64,000 bases of DNA from Streptomyces avicenniae (GTDB lineage Bacteria; Actinomycetota; Actinomycetes; Streptomycetales; Streptomycetaceae), in the NCBI RefSeq assembly GCF_000719135.1, contig NZ_JOEK01000009.1:1-64000 (forward strand), read 5' to 3'. The position numbers and the translations under genes are program-made. The notes under the pieces are model-generated. The model searched no databases. It was not told where the DNA came from and was given only the letters and a program-made list of their open reading frames with translations. Positions 61,393-64,000 of this stretch are shown in pieces (the stretch's first letter is position 1; each line of letters begins with the position of its first letter).

Positions 61393-62562
61393 ATGAGCCG
61401 AACCACCCGCGCCGCGCGACCCGTTCACCGTGGACGCACCGCCCACCTGACGCGGGCCGCCGTCACGGTCGCCGCACTCGCCCTGGGCTCGTCCCTGGCC
61501 GCGCCCCCCGCCGCGGGCGCGGCGGCGCCCGAGCCGTCCGCCGTGTTCGTGCAGGACAACGACCTCGAAGGCAACGCGATCATCGCCTACGAGCGCGCCC
61601 ACGACGGCACGCTCACCGAGCGCGCCACCTACCCCACCGGCGGCGAGGGCGGCGCGCTCGACGGCGCGGTCGTCGATCTCCTCGCCTCCCAGGGCTCGCT
61701 GACGTACGACCCGGGGCACGAACGCCTCTACGCGGTCAACGCGGGCAGCGACACCCTCACCGTCTTCCACGTCAGGGGCACGGAGCTGAAGCGCCTCCAG
61801 GTGCTGCCCACCGAGGGCGACTTCCCCGTCAGCGTCACCGCGCACGGCGACCGCGTGTACGTGCTGAACGCGCTCGGCGGCGGCAGCGTCCAGGGGTACG
61901 CGTACGAGGACGGGCGGCTCGCGCGCGTCCCCCGCGCGCACCGTGACCTCGGCCTCGACCCCTCGGCCACGCCGCAGTTCCTCAACACGCCAGGACAGGT
62001 CGGGTTCACGCCGGACGGCTCTGCGCTGCTCGTCACCACGAAGAACAACGGCGACCGCGTGCTGCACTACCGGATCGACGACCGCGGGCGGCTCGCGGCG
62101 CGGCCCGTCGTCACCGAACTGCCGGACGCCGCGCCGTTCGGCTTCGCCTTCGACCGGGGCGGGCGGCTGGTGCTCGCCGAGGCGGGGCCAGGCGCCGTCG
62201 CGCTGTTCGACCTCACCCGCGGCGGCCGTCTGCGCCTGGTGGACGAGCAGGTGACGGGCGAGGCGGCGACCTGCTGGGTGGCCGCGGGCGGGCGGTTCTT
62301 CTACGCGTCGAACGCGGGCAGCAACACGGTCACCACCGTCCGCGGCGACCGCGGCGGGAACCTGACGTCGCTGGGCAACACGCCGACGGGGACGGGGCCC
62401 ATCGACGCGGCCGTGTCGCCGGACGGACGGCACCTCTACGTTCGGACGGGCGGCTCCTCGACCGTGGACGTGTTCGCCATCGGGCGTGACGGGAAGCCTG
62501 CCCCGGCCGGTTCGGTGCCCGTGCCGGGCGGCGTGGGCGGCGAGGGCATCGCCGTCGTCTGA
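61393..62562 (+). CDS. secreted seven-bladed beta-propeller (lactonase-like) protein
   Basis: 389 residues from ATG 61393 with GAGGGGAT upstream. A Sec signal peptide (TRAAVTVAALALGSSLAAPPAAGAAA) is followed by repeated blades: LYAVNAGSDTLTVFHV, RVYVLNALGGGSVQGYAY, VGFTPDGSALLVTTKNNGDRVLHY, FFYASNAGSNTVTTV and AAVSPDGRHLYVRTGGSSTVDVFAI. This resembles the lactonase/YncE group. Enzymatic activity is not established. Ends in a terminator hairpin. Confidence 0.87.
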   Translation: MSRTTRAARPVHRGRTAHLTRAAVTVAALALGSSLAAPPAAGAAAPEPSAVFVQDNDLEGNAIIAYERAHDGTLTERATYPTGGEGGALDGAVVDLLASQGSLTYDPGHERLYAVNAGSDTLTVFHVRGTELKRLQVLPTEGDFPVSVTAHGDRVYVLNALGGGSVQGYAYEDGRLARVPRAHRDLGLDPSATPQFLNTPGQVGFTPDGSALLVTTKNNGDRVLHYRIDDRGRLAARPVVTELPDAAPFGFAFDRGGRLVLAEAGPGAVALFDLTRGGRLRLVDEQVTGEAATCWVAAGGRFFYASNAGSNTVTTVRGDRGGNLTSLGNTPTGTGPIDAAVSPDGRHLYVRTGGSSTVDVFAIGRDGKPAPAGSVPVPGGVGGEGIAVV

Positions 62563-62591
62563 CGGGAAGGACGGCGCCGAGGCGCCGCGCG

Positions 62592-62625
62592 CCTGCCGCG
62601 TTCCCGGGGAAGGGGACGCGGCAGG
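62592..62625. terminator. terminator hairpin between convergent genes
   Basis: CCTGCCGCGTTCCC (62592-62605) pairs with 62612-62625 through 14 positions with one T-G wobble and a 6-nt loop. It lies between the propeller gene and the convergent cyclodeaminase-family gene. Confidence 0.8.
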
Positions 62626-62644
62626 TGGGGGGACGGTCGCTCGG

Positions 62645-63598
62645 TCAGGAGATGCCGAGGCGGTTCATCGCCACGCAGGCGAGGGCGACGTCGCAGGCGG
62701 CGACGCCCTGGACGACGCCGAGGATCGTCTCGTCCGGGTCCGTGCGGCCGGGCAGCAGACCGGCGGCCACGTCGGGCAGCGAACCGGTCAGCCGCTCGCG
62801 CAGGACCGCGGGCTCCATCCCGTCCGCGAGCCACGCCCCGATCGACCCGACCTCGCGGGCGTAGTCGAGGTCGTCCACGTACAGCCGGTCGGCCGTGCGG
62901 CCCGCGCCGGTGAGCACGTCGGCGGCCAGCTCGGCGCCGCCGCCGAGGCCGAGGACCGTGCCGCCGGGCAGCAGATGCCGCCCGTGCACCACGGGTTCAC
63001 GCGAGGACGTGACGGCCACCAGGATGTCGGTGCCGGGCGCGGCGGCGTCCAGGTCGGTGCCCGCCGTGACCTGCACGCCGAGCCCGGCGGCCTCCGCGGC
63101 GAACTCCGCCGCCGACTCCGCCCGCCGCGCCACGACCCGTATCTCCCGCAGCGCGAACGCCTCCGCGAACACGGCGGGCATGAGACGGCCGATCCGCCCC
63201 GCGCCGACCACCGTCAGCACGCCGCTCTCGGGGCGGGCGAGCATCCGCGCCGCCACCGCGGCGGACGCCGCCGTCCGCAGCCGGTACAGCCAGCTCTCCT
63301 CGACGGCGACCAGCGGGCGGCCCGAGTCGGTCTCCAGCACGAGGCACCAGCTGTTGCGCCCGCCGGTGTGGGTGGGGGTGACGCGCACGCCCGCCACGCC
63401 GTACCGGTCGAGCAGCGCGCCCTTCAGGCTGAAGCCGTGCGGGACGCCGCCGAGCCGGGTGATCGTCGGGGACGACAGGGAGAGACGGGCCGAACCGAGG
63501 TCGGCCCATGCCCCCTCGACCGCCTCAAGCGCGTCGGCGACGGTGATGACCGAGCGGACGTCGGCGTCGGAGACCAGGGGGATGCCGGGCGCGGTCAT
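62645..63598 (-). CDS. ornithine cyclodeaminase / mu-crystallin family protein
   Basis: 317 residues from ATG 63598, overlapping the stop of the upstream gene (ATGA). Motifs: LVSDADVRSVITVADALEAVEGAW at the N-terminus, GVRVTPTHTGGRNSWCLVLETDSGRPLVAVEESWLYRLRTAA, the NAD(P) loop TVVGAGRIGRLMPAVFAEAF, DILVAVTSSREPVVHG and YVDDLDYAREVGS. The family includes ornithine cyclodeaminase, alanine dehydrogenase and SbnB-like enzymes; which applies here cannot be told. Coupled to an unidentified gene. Confidence 0.9.
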   Translation of the reverse strand: MTAPGIPLVSDADVRSVITVADALEAVEGAWADLGSARLSLSSPTITRLGGVPHGFSLKGALLDRYGVAGVRVTPTHTGGRNSWCLVLETDSGRPLVAVEESWLYRLRTAASAAVAARMLARPESGVLTVVGAGRIGRLMPAVFAEAFALREIRVVARRAESAAEFAAEAAGLGVQVTAGTDLDAAAPGTDILVAVTSSREPVVHGRHLLPGGTVLGLGGGAELAADVLTGAGRTADRLYVDDLDYAREVGSIGAWLADGMEPAVLRERLTGSLPDVAAGLLPGRTDPDETILGVVQGVAACDVALACVAMNRLGIS

Positions 63599-64000
63599 GC
63601 CGTCTCCCCCGTCCCCGCCGCACCGGCGGCCCGCACGACGGCGACGCACAGGCCGCCGCCGTCGTGCGCCTGGTGCACCGAGTTGGCCGAGATGAACATC
63701 CGGCCGGTGCCGAGCACCGAGCCCGCGACGCCGCTCATGACGGTCCTGATGTGCTTGTCGGGGTCGATGTGGCTGGTGAGGACGGTGGTGCGGGCGCCGC
63801 GCAGCGTGCCGTCGTGCCGGTGGCCCGCCTTGACGAGCAGCGCGGCGACGCGGCCGGGGTCCGCGACGGTGCCGTCCGCCGTCAGCCCGGCCCCGGCTGC
63901 GGCCAGGACGCGGCGGATGCCGGGGGCGTCGAGGACGTCGTCCAGCAGCCCGGAGGCGATCCGCAGGTCGCCGCCGGCGCCTGGCCTGTTGCCCAGCACC
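63595..64000 (-). CDS. unidentified protein, cut by the right window edge
   Basis: About 134 residues are visible; the frame is open to the edge and GTG 63999 is not certain to be the true start. Recognisable text includes TTVLTSHIDPDKHIRTVMSG, LGTGRMFISANSVHQAHDGGG and LCVAVVRAAG at the C-terminus. I do not recognise the family. Its stop overlaps the cyclodeaminase-family start, so the two are probably co-translated and share a pathway. Confidence 0.65.
   Translation of the reverse strand, partial: VLGNRPGAGGDLRIASGLLDDVLDAPGIRRVLAAAGAGLTADGTVADPGRVAALLVKAGHRHDGTLRGARTTVLTSHIDPDKHIRTVMSGVAGSVLGTGRMFISANSVHQAHDGGGLCVAVVRAAGAAGTGETA

Overview
The window reads as a stretch of actinomycete chromosome, most likely Streptomyces or a close relative. 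The evidence is very high GC with G/C-biased third codon positions, tightly packed operons with ATGA/GTGA overlaps, frequent GTG and TTG starts, a SARP regulator, iron boxes of the DmdR/IdeR type, and many regulator and secreted-protein families typical of the genus. No rRNA, tRNA, CRISPR array, transposase or phage gene was seen.

Layout. 2-4692: 3' part of a giant Rhs/YD-repeat protein with a C-terminal nuclease-like toxin tip, followed by a one-base-overlapping putative immunity gene. 4693-4988: two decayed gene tails. 4989-9602: LuxR regulator, FAD/NAD(P)-binding protein, TetR regulator and an AlkZ-type DNA glycosylase. 9666-17927: a complete-looking non-phosphorylative L-fucose (6-deoxyhexose) catabolic and uptake locus with its own FadR/GntR regulator. 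18294-21669: acetyltransferase, ECF sigma factor with partner, methyltransferase and MerR pair. 21685-30132: NIS (aerobactin-like) siderophore synthesis and uptake genes under two iron boxes. 30359-33218: a LysR / BlaB-like / class A beta-lactamase module. 33250-38047: ROK repressor and secreted sugar enzymes. 38261-41868: XRE regulator, small hypothetical proteins, a reductase/HxlR pair with paired operators, and a YchJ-type protein.

42077-61101 is the most striking part: a ribosomal peptide (RiPP) cluster. A SARP regulator leads a nearly uninterrupted plus-strand operon: leader-binding E1-like protein, YcaO cyclodehydratase, SagB-type dehydrogenase, LanB-type glutamylation and elimination proteins, a membrane M50 protease, an ABC exporter, and a second YcaO. 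Facing it on the minus strand beyond a shared terminator is a 58-codon precursor gene, 58442-58618. Its acidic leader precedes a 21-residue core in which 20 residues are Ser, Thr or Cys. Upstream of the precursor lie a perfect 35-bp palindrome and an 11-bp-spaced direct repeat, the geometry of SARP operators. The enzyme set predicts a peptide carrying azol(in)es and dehydroamino acids. Only one SpaB_C-type protein is present, so no separate pyridine synthase was found. A linear, goadsporin-like product is favoured over a macrocyclic thiopeptide. A divergent M20 peptidase and a LuxR-type regulator flank the precursor.

61393-64000 holds a secreted beta-propeller protein, an ornithine-cyclodeaminase-family gene and an unidentified gene cut by the right edge.
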